In this document: piece by piece, positions 37,301-49,704 of the stretch | Layout: every line of letters starts with the position of its first letter | How positions within the stretch are numbered: the first letter of the stretch is position 1 | Assembly (NCBI GenBank): GCA_037389465.1 | Contig: JAZARR010000174.1 | Coordinates: 62,001-126,000, forward strand | DNA length: 64,000 bases | Reading direction: 5' to 3' | From: Baylisascaris procyonis | Taxonomy: Eukaryota; Nematoda; Chromadorea; Rhabditida; Ascarididae | Notes under the pieces: model-generated | Seen by the model: only the letters and a program-made list of their open reading frames with translations | The model's database searches: none | What the model was told of the DNA's origin: nothing | Position numbers and translations under genes: made by a program

Positions 37301-40300
37301 ACCGAGACAAGGAAAACATTAATCTCCGTTTATAAAATAATAAGAAATGCAACACGAGTTACGAATTGTCTGTGATTTATGAAGAAAATGAATGAATGTG
37401 AAGAAAGTGAATGAGAGCTTTTGACTGATATCAGCTGCCAGTACCAAATGTTATGCGATCAACGAAGTTACAAGTAAAGGTCAAACATTTTCGGTGATTA
37501 GCTCAATGCTTACAACGAAATGTTACTGTTGTGAAACACCGCATCGGAGAATAGGCAGTGTCTTTGCCCTAATAGATGCTTTACGTTAGTTTTTTCATTG
37601 ATAAACAGATTCTGGGGGTACTATCAAAGGCACTGGAACATCATCACTATCCTCAGCTAATGAAATTTTTCTTACTGAAATCTGATGGGCTACCGCGTAC
37701 AAATTTACTGATGGGCAATTAGGCAAAACGCCAGCAACTGGCAACGTTTAATCACCGAACATGTTTGACATTTATATTTGAGTGAAGAATGCTGAATAAT
37801 ACGGTCTAATTTTTGGCTTTCCTTTCTTGGACCAACGAACCTGACGATCATACCTCAAATTCACAAGTTGGAGCGGAAAACTGGACGAAATTAAGAGGCT
37901 GTATTCGGCTCAACAAATTCAAGCGTAGAAGTAACACTCAAGATCGACCAAATGAACTTTTTGTCAAGCATATAAAATTGGTGTTAATGTTGGCTGCAGT
38001 TATCTTATCGATGAATATCTCAACATGCGTGTAATTAAACTCTGAGTAGTTTTACACGATAGGCGCATGATGCCTGTGAAAAGATACAAACTTATCGAGT
38101 CGTCAAATGCACGCGACTTTGACGAAATTGAACACATTGGAATTTTTGAAAATCTTTTTGATCATAAATGAGCCGAAACGATCTTCCTTCATCGTGTCAA
38201 TTCGCCACAAATGAAACAATGTTCAAAGGAGGCTTACATGATGTTTCTCTACTATATTTTGGCTCAAATATTTGAAAAATAGGACGTTATGTGTTCTGTA
38301 CAGCGCAAAAACGTGATTTTTTGGAACGATACGAGATATGACGCTCGTAGCTACCACCGATGAGGATTATTAGTAATGGGCGTATGCTGAAGCCCTCCAA
38401 TGGCTGTTCTTTTAGAATAATAATCGAGGTTCGGTCGCTATTTTTGCACTAAAACTAGAATCGAGAGGTCATGAAATTTCTGGGGCCATCCAAAAATGGG
38501 GAATTTTTCTTGGATCTGGCAACGAAAGCACATTCCTGGCACCTTCCGAAGATCAAGTTTCTTTGTCAGTTCTACATCTTAACGAAACTTGTAAGGTCTT
38601 GAAATTTTTGGCTATGCCCCAAAATGGCGCGGAGGAAGAGGGGTAAAGGTAAGAAGGAGGGACGCTGCAAAACTTCATCATCTCTCCTTACCTTGACTCC
38701 TGTAACCGAACTTCATGACCTTGCCTGCTGTGATAGAGTGACTAGAGAAAATGTGAGCCGCAGAAATAAATTTTCGGCCATGATTGAATGATTTCTCACC
38801 AAAATAAACTCCTACATGCTGAGGGCATTTGAGGTTCGGAGTAAAGAAATATTGCACTGATCGTAGAATATTTCCAACGGGTTACAGTGTATAAAGTTTG
38901 CCTTTTAGATTTAATTTGAGAACCTGGGGGTACACTTGCATGAAATTCGAGGTACCAGATTAAACACTGCATGTAATGGTCAGTCTCATGTCAAGGTCCA
39001 ACTAGTTTTCAAGTTCATGTAGTGTGTCAGATTATTACAGAATGTTTGTTTAAGATGAGGTTAAGCGAGACGCAGACGGAAACGTTCCGAAGAGCCAACT
39101 TTTTTCCTGACGTACTCGCCTGAAAGAAATTAACTTCCCTAGCGAGATTCAAATATAGGAGTTTTTGAAACAAAGGAAATTTGAAGGCTTGTAAAATGAT
39201 GAAGTAATGAAGATCTTTGGCAATCGGGCCAGTATAAATCTAGTAGCCCCCACTGTAATTTTCACTCGAATCAACGCAGTATAAGGTGTTAATAAAATAG
39301 TCGGATAGACGTAGAAAAATGCTACCTCTTCAAGACCTTGTTCTTGTTAAGCAGAAAACACATAAGAACAACGGCAAAATCTAATTTTACATCTTTGTAT
39401 GAGAGCGTGTGGTTGTACTAATTCAATGTCATAAAATCCGTTCAAGAGACGAACCCATCTGATAGACAGAACTCAATTTGCACAACTTTATGACTCTTTT
39501 AAATAGTAACGACGTGCATAGAACGTGGTGAATCATGAGAAATTCAAGGACGGCAGTCATCCTACAAAGTGTCTAGTAACAGTTCAATTTTGAATTTTAG
39601 CATCTGCGGAGATGAGATTCTGGAATAGATAGACATAATATCTGCTCTGATTTTGTCGTTCCGATTTTCCATAATAGGGGGATAATTTCGTCATTATCTG
39701 CTTGCCCAGTTGTTCAGATTTTTGAGCGTGGATGGCCGAAAGAGTGGAAGTGGAGAGCCTCGGAGACATAAAGAAACGATCCGAGACAAATCTCGAGCAC
39801 AATTCCTGCAACCGCAAAAATCCCCCTCTTAAGGTTGTTTTCACTCAAAAAGAGCAACTGTTTATCTCCTACTTCTTCATTCAAGCATTAAAGCCTTTTT
39901 TACTCTTCCTTTTCGAGCTTAATAAATGGGTCTTTAGGAATTCAATTACATATAAGACAAGTGCTTCGTCATGCCGTGTAAGAATTTTAAGCGAAAACGA
40001 TACTTTCTCTTGGAATCTACCATTGATCACCGGGAGCGGGCACTTCCATGACGTTTTAAAGAAGTGAAATTTTCTTCTCAAATGATTTGACAGATTCGGA
40101 AGTTGGTTTAACCCGAAAAAATCAACGCTAAGTATAATATAAAACCAGCTGAACGAAATGAAAAATTTGTGAATTTGTAATAAAATAATGTTCAGTTGTC
40201 ATCAAGGCACGAATAAGTAGTAAGTAAACGTTTGAAATAACTGAAAGTTTCACAAGAATGCAATCCTTAAATGCACAATATCCATAAAATAGGCAAAACG

Positions 40301-40924
40301 TAGGTGAATGCACAAATGCAGCAACCTCATTCAACGAATATTGACAATCACATACAAAACACAAATGTTGGCAATCACTTTTTCTGTACTATTATATGTT
40401 CTTTGTATGTAAGAGTTTTGACTCCTCTATTGCTATGAAGTGCAAGCTGAACAAATGTGTCACGCTCATATGCATACGATTTGAAGTGTACTGCTCAATG
40501 AGCAAGTTTGATAGATGTTTAAATCCAATCATTTCATGCTTCCAGGGTTTAATTAATGTTGCACTAATAATGGCACTGAAATGAACAGTGTCAATCACTT
40601 TGCCGCTAGTAATGTAGAGGTGGAGGCAAAAAACGAATAACATGGCTGATGTTTCTTCTCGTTAAATTCACTTTTTGACAGAAATAGCGTAACGGCTAAA
40701 TGGCATGATAATGTCTGATGATAATGGAAAACGTTGTCGTCGGGCGCCGTGTAGACTCGAGAACTTTCGCTTTCCTGTCTAGGAATGGGTCCTAATTAGT
40801 TAACTCATTTTACTAGCATGCCTGCGCCGAAAGCAGCAAAATGTGGGCCCTGCCCATTGGCGAACGAACTTTTCCCAGTTAGTCAAACAATCTTCATCAC
40901 TGAGGTCTTTGTTGGACTCTTCTG
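34367..40924. other. Stretch without a supported exon
   Basis: A very good minus-strand acceptor near 36510 (AAATTCTCCTTTCAG) is followed by sequence open in all three frames, but no donor or clear stop context decides a frame. The 86-111 codon ORFs around 39584-40067 overlap on both strands. The repeat at 38466-38634 lies here. Nothing else stands out. Confidence 0.45.
38466..38634 (+). repeat. Two diverged copies of a ~40-base unit, 128 bases apart
   Basis: AGGTCATGAAATTTCTGG at 38466 and AGGTCTTGAAATTTTTGG at 38594 are each followed by a similar CC..CAAAAATGG segment. The surroundings (about 38330-38720) are GC-richer than average. It looks like a remnant of a tandem or dispersed repeat family. 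Confidence 0.5.
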
Positions 40925-41170
40925 ATGATTTTTGGCCCTTTTAATGCTATTATGCAGAGGAAGAGAAGAGAGATGGGCGGCGTTGGCTCCACTCGCCCTC
41001 TGCGCACGATGCCTCATAATAAGCCAAATAAGTCATCGCCATCGGAACCCAACTCTTCCACCTCCCACTCAGCCTATCGGACTAATGTGACCAGTGGCAT
41101 ATCCTGCACCGAGATCCATTTCATTATCAGCGATCAGATACCTTACTCAAAAATTGTCCTTCACCGATGA
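40925..41170 (+). CDS. ORF with coding-like composition (weak)
   Basis: An 81-codon frame beginning MIFGPFNAIMQRKRREMGG, continuing into a Ser/Pro/Asn-rich segment (NKSSPSEPNSSTSHS) and ending YSKIVLHR. Third codon positions are G/C-rich compared with flanking DNA, and the first codons follow a hydrophobic stretch upstream, as at a membrane-cytoplasm boundary. The only acceptor candidate (CTTCATCACTGAG) is weak. It overlaps by ten bases, tail to tail, with the better supported minus-strand exon at 41161-41266. Confidence 0.25.
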   Translation: MIFGPFNAIMQRKRREMGGVGSTRPLRTMPHNKPNKSSPSEPNSSTSHSAYRTNVTSGISCTEIHFIISDQIPYSKIVLHR

Positions 41171-41266
41171 TGTCGAGACAACGGTGTGTCGTGGCCGTTT
41201 CCAAAGCGGCCTTTAACATGAATTATATATGGGTCGTCCAAAGGCATTAAATGCTTACACTCCAGC
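41161..41266 (-). CDS. Putative terminal exon
   Basis: Minus-strand acceptor TTCTATTGCTCATATCAG is followed by one base, 34 codons and TGA. Only this frame is open; it reads LECKHLMPLDDPYIIHVKG then RFGNGHDTPLSRHHR. The mixture of charged and hydrophobic residues is protein-like, and the local GC content is higher than the flanks. It contains a stop, so it cannot be an internal part of the long minus-strand gene; it would be the end of another gene or an alternative 3' end. Its stop lies within the plus-strand ORF at 40925-41170. No family is recognised. Confidence 0.35.
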
Positions 41267-41953
41267 CTGATATGAGCAATAGAAAGCAGCAAATTTTGAA
41301 AGTAGATGAAATGCAAAAAGCGGTAATTTTCCACCATTAGATGATTCCAATATAACAATGACATTTCGGAAACTTAAACTTTTCCAGCCGTTGAAGCATT
41401 TTTGAGGTTGCATCACTTCTTTTATTCCATTGACAATACCACCTTCAATATGCAACTTTCATTGCATAAAACCCCGTATGAGTTACTCGCAAATATAGTC
41501 TTATGCGTTAAGTGAAAATTAAGCAGAACTGTTAGCTTACATCAAAGTAGGAATGTTTGGTGATAGCAGTGCCTACAACTTGTTTACAGTTATTTCATAA
41601 TTCTCGTCGTAAACTGCGGCAAATATGAAATGTTTGTATAATAGTTTGTCCACTGTGAAAGAGCATTATTTTAGGAGATTTTGGCAGATATATGAGAAAA
41701 ATTAGAGTTCAAGATGCTATTTTTGAGAAAAAAAAACTGAAAAACATGCAAACTGATAAAATAAGCAGACGGTAATCGTAGAGTACAAACTAAATAATTA
41801 AACGCAATGAATTCAACAATGCAAAAACCGAGTCTTCATAGCTAAATGTGCTAAATTTAAGCTAGGAAGTTTTCCCTATCGCAACCTGATTTATCGCTTT
41901 TCAAGTTGAAATCTTTGCTCGAAAAGCCATTGAACAAATAATTTGCAGAAAAC

Positions 41954-42151
41954 ATGCTGCCCCAATCGCAAATTGCATGTACTGGCACACCAGTTTTACA
42001 CCTATCACGAAGTAGAAGAGCAAACGTCGGTGAGATTATTCCAGAAGATCTGCTGGATGGAACAAATGAAGAAGCATGCAAACGATGCATGCAAGATATA
42101 CTGCGTGTTGGATCGTCGAAATTTACGGCAACAGAGATAAATTTGTTGTGA
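41954..42151 (+). CDS. ORF with coding-like composition (weak)
   Basis: Preceded by the acceptor ACAAATAATTTGCAG, a 65-codon frame reads MLPQSQIACTGTPVLHLSRS, then EIIPEDLLDGTNEEACKRC and ends TATEINLL before TGA. An embedded donor CGTCG|GTGAGATTATT could cut it short. The acidic block is convincing as protein, but length is within chance range and no partner exon is certain. No AATAAA follows within about 250 bases. Confidence 0.25.
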   Translation: MLPQSQIACTGTPVLHLSRSRRANVGEIIPEDLLDGTNEEACKRCMQDILRVGSSKFTATEINLL

Positions 42152-45100
42152 ATGTTTCACTCACAAATCCAATATTACCTGAGGGCAGATGAATGGATTG
42201 TCACTCAAGTGACAATATCACAATCATTCTACCTAGTCCAAGTTAAATTACTCACAATTTAAGAACAAAATTCACAGAGGTGCCGAAACTCAGTGGGAAA
42301 TAAGAATTTATAGCAGATTAATTCATAGCAGAAATTACTACAAAAATGGTAGCATTAATGACGAACATTCAATTGCTAGTTTTCGAAGAGAAGTTTTTTT
42401 TTTTTTGATTTGGTCAATGAGTGATATCGCGCGAAATCAAAAATTGCTACTAATGTTGGATGATATAAATGTATCATAAAGTTGAAATGCAAATGCCCAT
42501 AAGCGAAAAAATAGCTTAGTGAGATTGAGATGATAGGAAGCACCGCATTTTACTGTGGCCGATGCTGATTATAAGACAGAATTGTTCACTTCGAACAACT
42601 TAACAGGCTTTAACTACGGGCCTTCAAGAAAGTCGATATATTCTTATGTAACTGCGCTTTTTCTGTCCGAAATTCAAGCTATTTTATCCCGAATGAAAAC
42701 AGTCGCAGGCGATCGCAGGCGAATTCAACGACTAGTTAAAGAAGCAGACAAAATCTGCAATTTGGCCATGATAAAGATGTGCAAAAATGCATCCAGGTTT
42801 TCACCAATCTGACTGCTGCAAATTCACTATGAAGTTTTTTGCAAGCTAGTAATAACACCTTAATAGGTTCAAAATCTACTTAAGTGACACCCAACCCATG
42901 TAAGTCAAACTTCCATCTTATCTAAAAACTCGTAAGAATGGAATTAAAACACTCGAGTGCGGTCAAGTGAAAAGCGTTTTATACGAGTCGATTTGAACTT
43001 AACCAAAACCAAAACGGCGAAAAATGTTTTTACGATTGTCCGGTTTGGTGAAAACAATGACTTTTTAAAGCTGCAGGTTAAAAGCGCGTTCAGTGGCAGC
43101 TCTCAGCACGCTTTCCAATTAATCGGATTCGGCCGGTCACAAAAAGCCATCTTAGCGGTGGTGACAAAATGTAAGCGAATTTTTAAACATATTTGGATGC
43201 TTATAACTCTTCAAATGCCAACAGATGAAGTTTAAGAGCGATGTGAAAAATAGTGTTATAATGCAGGCTAGATGCACCAAATTTCGTCGTTCTAAGTTCA
43301 GTTTTCACCAAGTTGGAACTAGAGGACAGATACGCATGCACATAGGTATGAATTCGCCGCATCATGCTTTTGAGAATGCAAATTAGCAAAAGCACAAAGA
43401 GTAAAACGGATGGGCAAATTTGTGAGTGCAGTTGGCATGATATCCATCTTTTTTATTTCTGCATTCGTATATCGTTTGTGACATATTAATACTCATAAGC
43501 CATCACAGGTAAGTACGTCTTTTTAAATTCTTTGCTACTAATGTTTCGGTGTATACGGCTATTATCAAAAGTAACACCTGCGCAAAGGTAAATTCAGGAA
43601 GAGAGTCGAAAATAAAAGAAAAACAATAACTAAAAAGAAAATGAAATCCGGAGAACGAAAAACTGGACTAGAACCATATGGAAGAGAAGGAAGAGAATGT
43701 AACACCGATGCACCTATTCAGAGGGAAAACAAAATAAAACATCATCAGATAAATGGGTGCAGACAATAAAAAGGAAAGGCGAACAAATAATTCTGTATCA
43801 AACAGTCACCAAATATTGTCAAGGTAGCAAGCGAATAATTAAGCTCGTAGGCAAAGAATGGCGCAAAGGGAATAAAAAGTTAAAACACTGCAGATGCTAA
43901 CTTAAAAAAATGGATGATAGGAGCCCCTTTAATTTTCCATGGTGGGGTGCCTTGGCCTCTGAATTAAAGCACTTACAGCCACGTTAACTGAGTACTACCC
44001 ACGGGATGTGCTTTGTCAAGGTATAAAACCAGAACAGAGGTGAGAGAGGCGATCTAGTACCGTGAATGCCCTCTTGAATATGCTCGTAAAGAAATTCGCC
44101 TGCCTCACATATTTACACAATATTGCATTTAGGCTATTCACCACAATATACAATACAGCTAAGGTTACACTAAACGATCTCATTATTAGTGATATAATGC
44201 ACTTAGAAGGATTGCAAAAAAATACGATCATGGAGGCGGTAACGAATAAGAAAATTGCGAAGACTAAGTTGTGAGATTATTACAACTTTTTCAGGCAAAT
44301 TGAGGTTCTTTAAAAGGAGAATAAAAATGCCGGTGAACTGGTCATACATTCATGGGATAATAATGTGAGCCTTCGCATTCACTTAGTGAATGCATCTTCT
44401 AGGTAATAGAAACAAATAATATCGCACACAAACTTATGTAATTAGGAAAAGCAGAGTTGCTGTGAACGATATAAAAGTGAAGGCGAAAAGCACTATTGTT
44501 CAAGACTGCCAACGCCGGATTAGAACGTCGAAAAAGTTGCAACAAAGGGGCACTCAATGGAGATAGAGCTGAATGTATCAAGGAAATACTATGTAGTGTT
44601 ACTTTTGGTAGAGGAGGAATAAACCCATATTTAGTGAACGTCAACATCGGAAGTGCGAGGTTGGCTATATCAAAGAGTGCGAAAAAAAGTTATGATACAG
44701 TGACACAGAAATTTCGAGAAAGAAAAAAGGTTAGTGGATGCTCCCGCTGTTAAATAAACGAGAGGATGCAACTACGACTATCGAAGGGACTACGTAAATC
44801 ATGCTTGGAACGGGCTACATCTTTTGACGCATACGCTAAGTGGGTATTCTTTTTCTCTCTTCCTCCCTCTCGCAATGATTTCCATCGAAATATTCATTAC
44901 CTCATTCCTGATTTGTTCTTTCTTCCTAATCCCACTCTCCTCTATAAGTTTAGTTCCTTATATATTTGCGTCAGTTTCTAAGCCGACAAGTTAGCAATAA
45001 AGGATCTTAGAAGATATGCAAATTTAGAACGCATTATTAATTTTGTCTTATCAGATGCTGCTATCTTGCGAGTACCCACGAAGCTGCGCAGTTATCAAAT

Positions 45101-46167
45101 ATCATATTTCGATTGGCCCCGCAGAAAATCTGCATAAGAATCGTTTTTTTGACTCGAGAAATATAACATCAGAATCCTTCCGATGCAGACCCAGGCGAAA
45201 TTCATGGCACTTTTCAATACCTGCTGCTCTTTTATGGCACAGTCGAATCGCGCATACATAGGCATACAAACAAGCACAAAAACATAGACATATAAATAAT
45301 ATATATGGATGAAAAATTGCAATGATGCGTTTCGTACGTTCAAAATCGCAAAAGCTTATAAAAAACTGCAACATAAGGCATGGAAACGCGTTGAAAAAAG
45401 GAAATAAGATTAATAGAGCCTGATATTAGAATAAGTCGAATGCATCAACAGGAACGAATAGAACGCGAATAAGCCAAATAGAATATGCACAATGATGCAT
45501 CCATAGGAATGAAAATTCAAAGACGTAGTTGTATATTGTGAAACACGGAATGAGCACACCATTCAAAATAATGGACATCTGAAGGCGACGCAACAACGGA
45601 TTAACAAAACTCAACAATATCGTTCCTTCACCTGTGCTATTTTCTCGAGCGATTTGCGGCTCAATTCTGTTTATAAACGATGCAAAAGGCCACGGAAGAA
45701 TATTTGAATATGCGCGCAGAAAACCTCTAATTATTATAGATGTCGAATTGTTCATCAATCACTTGCAATAATATGGAAATAATTTCACCTATAGTAATTT
45801 ATTCTTCTTTTCTCATCAACGAATAGGTAACTGCATAAAATTCTCTCAGCCATAGTAATAAAAATGACAATCTAACAGCAATTGAGAGAATGATCACCCC
45901 AACCCTAGGCACTTTTTTCTTCTGAATGGGAAAATTTTTTCGTTATTTTGAAACAGTCTGACTCTAAAATTGTCTACCTAAGTAATATTCGACGTCATAT
46001 AGTAGAACGCGTTTTTATCGCCTTTCTGAAACACTAAAGAAGCATTAAACCGTCAGCAACCAGTCATCTGCAGCAAAAGTTCTCTCTATTCCTCCTCTCC
46101 CGAATAACAAGCTTAGCTGAGATAAGTTAAGCATGTCGATATTGAAGGAGATAACATTATGGATTAC
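42152..46167. other. Cluster of medium ORFs, no supported gene
   Basis: Several plus-strand frames of 70-92 codons occur at 42555-42812, 42957-43235, 44062-44274 and 44496-44753. The last ends at a donor-like AAAAAAG|GTTAGT. A perfect CAG|GTAAGTACG donor at about 43506 lacks a good exon, and an acceptor CTTTTTCAG at about 44296 opens 21 codons. No two of these join convincingly. Lengths are those expected by chance at this composition, though the concentration on one strand is mildly suggestive of a decayed gene. Confidence 0.4.
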
Positions 46168-46259
46168 ATCTGCGGCCATATCGCTGCGGAGTCTCAAAAT
46201 TCGTGGCGGAAATGACGACGGCGAGAAATGTCCACTAAGTAACACTGAGCGCTTCAAAT
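46168..46259 (-). CDS. Putative 92-base internal exon
   Basis: Minus strand: acceptor CTTTCTTAGTGTCGCAG, two bases plus 30 codons, donor GAT|GTAATCC (moderate). The frame reads LKRSVLLSGHFSPSSFPPRI then LRLRSDMAAD, phase 1 in and phase 0 out. In phase it can follow the putative start exon at 62263 and precede the microexon at 34319. Basic and Ser/Pro-rich; no domain recognised. The weak donor is the main doubt. Confidence 0.3.
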
Positions 46260-47261
46260 CTGCGACACTAAGAAAGCATTCATCGATTAACTCCGATTAA
46301 AAAAAACGATAAATTATCTGCGACATTATCTGTAACCTTGCTTTCTTTGGAAACAATTAAAGATAAACAGCAAATAAGATCACTGCGATTGATACAAAAG
46401 TACATCAAGATATACTCTAAATTTGCTTGCCTCAACATGCACTAACATAACAAAGATGTGTATGTTTTCTATTTTACCTATCGTTCAAGACTACTATTTT
46501 TCATTCTCTTTCTACCGTATGCTCCCACCTATAGCATCATTGTATTATGGTACGCATAACCTTTCAAAACAAACGTATTTTGCGTAATGGGAATTAATGG
46601 AGATGGATCACATGTAACGGAAGTGTGGGCATATAAATTTTACCTGTTCAATGTAAAGCCCTTCAGCAACATCAATCATACAGTTTGCACGAAATGGCGC
46701 TAATTAACATTTTTTGCGCATGTGAAATGGCGAGCAACAATAACATCTTCAAGCAATATGATTCCTTTTGCTTGGAATACAAAGCTTTTCAGGCTACACC
46801 GTGGTGACTTCGTTTCGCAAGCAATCTTATTGCAACCATATGTTCAGATTCTCCACTGTCCGTGTTCTATCATACTCTCGCGCGCATTTTTTGCACAATT
46901 TGCAAAACGTACAATTATAAAAACTTATGCAATCTTATGGCACAGAATTGGCGAAATTGTGCTCACAATATTTGCAGTGACTATTGGCTTGTCTTCTCTA
47001 AATTAGTGATTTTATTGTGCTGACTACATTGTTGATTTTGTGATTTTTTGAGAAAACAATGAATAAATGCGCATATACTGTTAATTGTTTTTTTGATTCT
47101 TTACAATGATCTGATGCAGTAGTTACAATACTGCAATCATTGCAAATATTCATACTTTTGCAATATTCCCCAATAGTGGTTTTTCTCTTATCAAGCTAAA
47201 GAGAACATTTCATACTTGAAGAAAGAAGATCTTTTCAAGCTCTTTTCCACTCACTACTCAC

Positions 47262-47350
47262 GTGCATATAAAGAGCAACATATGCATCAAGAGTTGATCA
47301 TCACTCATGATAATTGCTTGTACGGCGATGCAATTATTCTTTTCATGTGC
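47262..47350 (-). CDS. Putative 89-base internal exon
   Basis: Minus strand: a long pyrimidine tract TTTTCCTTTTTTTTGTGAG as acceptor and a strong donor CAC|GTGAGTAGTG. Only the phase-0 frame is open, reading AHEKNNCIAVQAIIMSDD then QLLMHMLLFIC, leaving phase 2. The second half is hydrophobic and could be the start of a membrane segment. It does not join the 46168 exon in an open frame, so it probably belongs to a different transcript from that one. No family is recognised. Confidence 0.4.
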
Positions 47351-48074
47351 CTCACAAAAAAAAGGAAAATTTTGCAACAATAAGACTCTTAAGTGCATTT
47401 TTATTCTTCTACTTAAGCACGCTTTAAACTCGCAAAACAAGCACATTCTGTGAATGACAGTGGGAATAATTCATGCAACATTAGCCTCAATTCGCTTCAT
47501 ACTCTTAGTTTATGATCGTTGAATTGCGACTTAAAATAATTCACCCAAAGTATAAATGAATCGAATTCTCTACACTTTTAAACGATTGGGACCAGATGCT
47601 TTGAGGATCCGAGAGTTCGGATCATCGATGGAGATTCATCACCGCCGCTTTTTTGGGAATAAAACGTTTTTAGATTCCTCTTCCCTTTTTCTATCAGTCA
47701 CCTCCTTCTCTCCGCCTCTTTCGGACAACTTTTATTATAACGTGGAACGTCAGCAATTAAGACTCGATGTTGGAGATCCACTTTTAACTTCCTGGAATCT
47801 TTATCTATCGGCAATCTCTCTTCCCCTCTAACCCGCATTACTACCCATTACTCTATCCCTTCCCCACATAAACTCCACTGAAACCCTTCGGAAGTCTAAC
47901 AATTAGCCGCAGATAAATTTCTGGTATGTCAGTCGATCAAATAAAAATTATGTGTACCATAGCAGAATTCGTTTACATACTGCTGGAATTGACGCAATTT
48001 ATTGGAGTGTTTCTCTAATTTCTGCTTTGCAGATTTCTACAAGCACATCACCGCAATGCGATATGTGCGTTTCG

Positions 48075-48104
48075 CTTAAAGATTAACTTAAGTTAATCTT
48101 TAAG
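48075..48104. repeat. 30-bp perfect palindrome
   Basis: Fifteen bases (CTTAAAGATTAACTT) are followed immediately by their exact reverse complement with no spacer. In DNA it could extrude as a cruciform. The motif contains GTTAA/TTAAC half-sites of the type bound by HNF1-like or other homeodomain proteins, but no gene start is near. Confidence 0.9.
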
Positions 48105-48376
48105 TGAAAAAAACCCTTCTGAGACTTTACTGAAAGTCGCTTCTCCGATGAATAGATTCCGAAGTAACGTTTACAAAAATATTATAAAACCAACTTGATT
48201 TTCCTAATTGCCTTCAATAAGATGCAGTTTTTATTCTTTGATAGCGTTATCGTGCACCTCTAGCCAGCATTATGCAACCTCCAAAATTTTTGACCTTTTC
48301 AACTCCATTCAAAAGATTTGAAACATTCAATTTCTAGATACGAAGTATGACTTCTGTGAGATAAGATATGCCCTCG

Positions 48377-48496
48377 CTAAAGCTGCGAACTTTCTTGGCC
48401 ATGTATGCAAATCTGGAGCGATTCTTGAGAATGCACCTTGAATGGGATTCCACAATGCCTGGTAACCTCACAGAAGGGCGAAACATCACAACGGAC
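48377..48496 (-). pseudogene. Cys/His-rich ORF in a GC-rich patch, possible repeat remnant
   Basis: A 39-codon minus-strand frame reads VRCDVSPFCEVTRHCGIPF then KVHSQESLQICIHGQESSQL. It has four Cys and three His but no known spacing. It lies in a GC-richer patch (about 48340-48560) without splice sites and looks like a piece of a dispersed repeat or old coding sequence rather than a live exon. Confidence 0.25.
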
Positions 48497-48660
48497 CTAC
48501 TTCCTCTTGGGCAAAGCTCGAGAAACTGAGATTCGTTACCCTAGGTTCAGGAAATTGAAATATTCGCTTATCTCAAAATGTTCAGTCACCAAATCTTAGC
48601 GATCAAGTGGCCAAATAAAAAGGCTTCTCACTGATCATTCGATTTGAACTGAATTTTAGT

Positions 48661-48668
48661 TGACGTCA
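48661..48668. promoter_or_regulatory. CRE-like octamer
   Basis: Perfect TGACGTCA inside TTGACGTCAA; about 430 bases upstream of the putative small gene starting at 49097. Confidence 0.25.
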
Positions 48669-49096
48669 AATCGGTAGAACTAGAAGGGAATGTTTGTCGA
48701 TTGTGCAATACGTAAATTCTTATTCGGCAACCGAATCGGAACCCCACGATGCAATTGCGACAGCTCCCCTGTGGCCAATATGTCTATTCCTTTCGAGGTT
48801 AAGAAATGCCGACTATTCTATTCGTTGAGTAAACATTGAAAGTTCGCTCGAACGTTCCCTCCGATCGTTACGTTACGCTTTTTAAACAAATTTTGGTACT
48901 CAAAAAGCAGCTAATTAAATTCATGCATTTATAAGAGAAATTTATTATCCATTTTGTCGATACTCTTATATGGTTCCTCCTGCTAAGAAAACTATAAAAG
49001 ATCTGTTTTTGGTATTAAAATTAAAAATGGACGTACAAAAAATTGCAACAAAGGAGTCACAATGATGATTTGCCTGGATACAGATGATAGCATTGA

Positions 49097-49114
49097 ATGA
49101 TCACCAGTGACGAG
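49097..49114 (+). CDS. Putative start exon of a small three-exon gene
   Basis: ATG begins six codons (MITSDE) ending at the donor GACGAG|GTATGTAAAG, phase 0. A TGA lies immediately upstream in frame, so the ATG is the only start available, and an acceptor-like TGGATACAG lies 13 bases before it. It joins in frame to 49653-49704 and then 50268-50335. So short an exon proves little by itself. Confidence 0.25.
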
Positions 49115-49652
49115 GTATGTAAAGAAAAAGGACAGGAAGAGAACTAATGCATAGAAAACGAAAGAAATAGATGAGAAAAGCCTTGAGACACTTTAGAGTG
49201 GATGAAATCTGTCGTAGTCGATACGATTTTTTCACATTATGGTTGACAGCAAACTCATCACTATTATTTCCTTATAAAACAAATTTCTACGAATTCTCTA
49301 CTTAATTTATAATATCACTAGACTGAAAAATGAACGAGTTTATTGCCAAGAGGTGAGAGCTTGTGAAAGTACGCTTGGTAGAGTCCGAAAAGAGCATTAT
49401 CTTTCCCTCTTACATGAATCTATTTTTTCATAATCTCACCTATATAAACGCTTGGTTTTTCCATATATATGGCGCAATAAAATTACGATTAGAGCAAAAA
49501 CTACAAAGAAATATACATGAGCTGTAGAAGAAGTGGCAGCGGCAGCGAAGAAGTAGTGGTTTGAACACACATGAAAATTCTTGATGTTTGAACAGCGAGA
49601 ATTATAAGGGGGGAAAATTTTTCCTTCATATGTATTTCTTTAACGAAACTAG

Positions 49653-49704
49653 GCAGCTTATCTTCGAGTAGTCGCTTATAAACTGAGGAATCTTCCATTA
49701 GAAG
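49653..49704 (+). CDS. Putative second exon of the small gene
   Basis: Acceptor TTTAACGAAACTAG and a strong donor GAAG|GTGAGTGCTG enclose 17 codons plus one base: AAYLRVVAYKLRNLPLE. Phase 0 in, phase 1 out, and the next exon continues the frame. The opposite strand is also open here in an overlapping frame (reading MEDSSVYKRLLEDKLPSF) behind a CTTTTTCAG site, so strand assignment is not certain. Confidence 0.3.

Larger units (their letters stand above)
47351..49096. other. Stretch with palindrome and probable repeat
   Basis: A 91-codon plus-strand ORF at 47556-47831 (starting MNRILYTFKRLGPDALRIRE) has an ATG but no splice, promoter or polyadenylation context and is within chance length. The 30-base palindrome at 48075 and a GC-richer patch at about 48340-48800 with TGACGTCA at 48661 are the distinct features. 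Confidence 0.45.

Noticed and set aside
42555..44753. A decayed plus-strand gene made of the medium ORFs at 42555, 42957, 44062 and 44496
   Set aside because: Lengths match chance expectation, and the frames could not be joined by acceptable splice sites or recognised homology.
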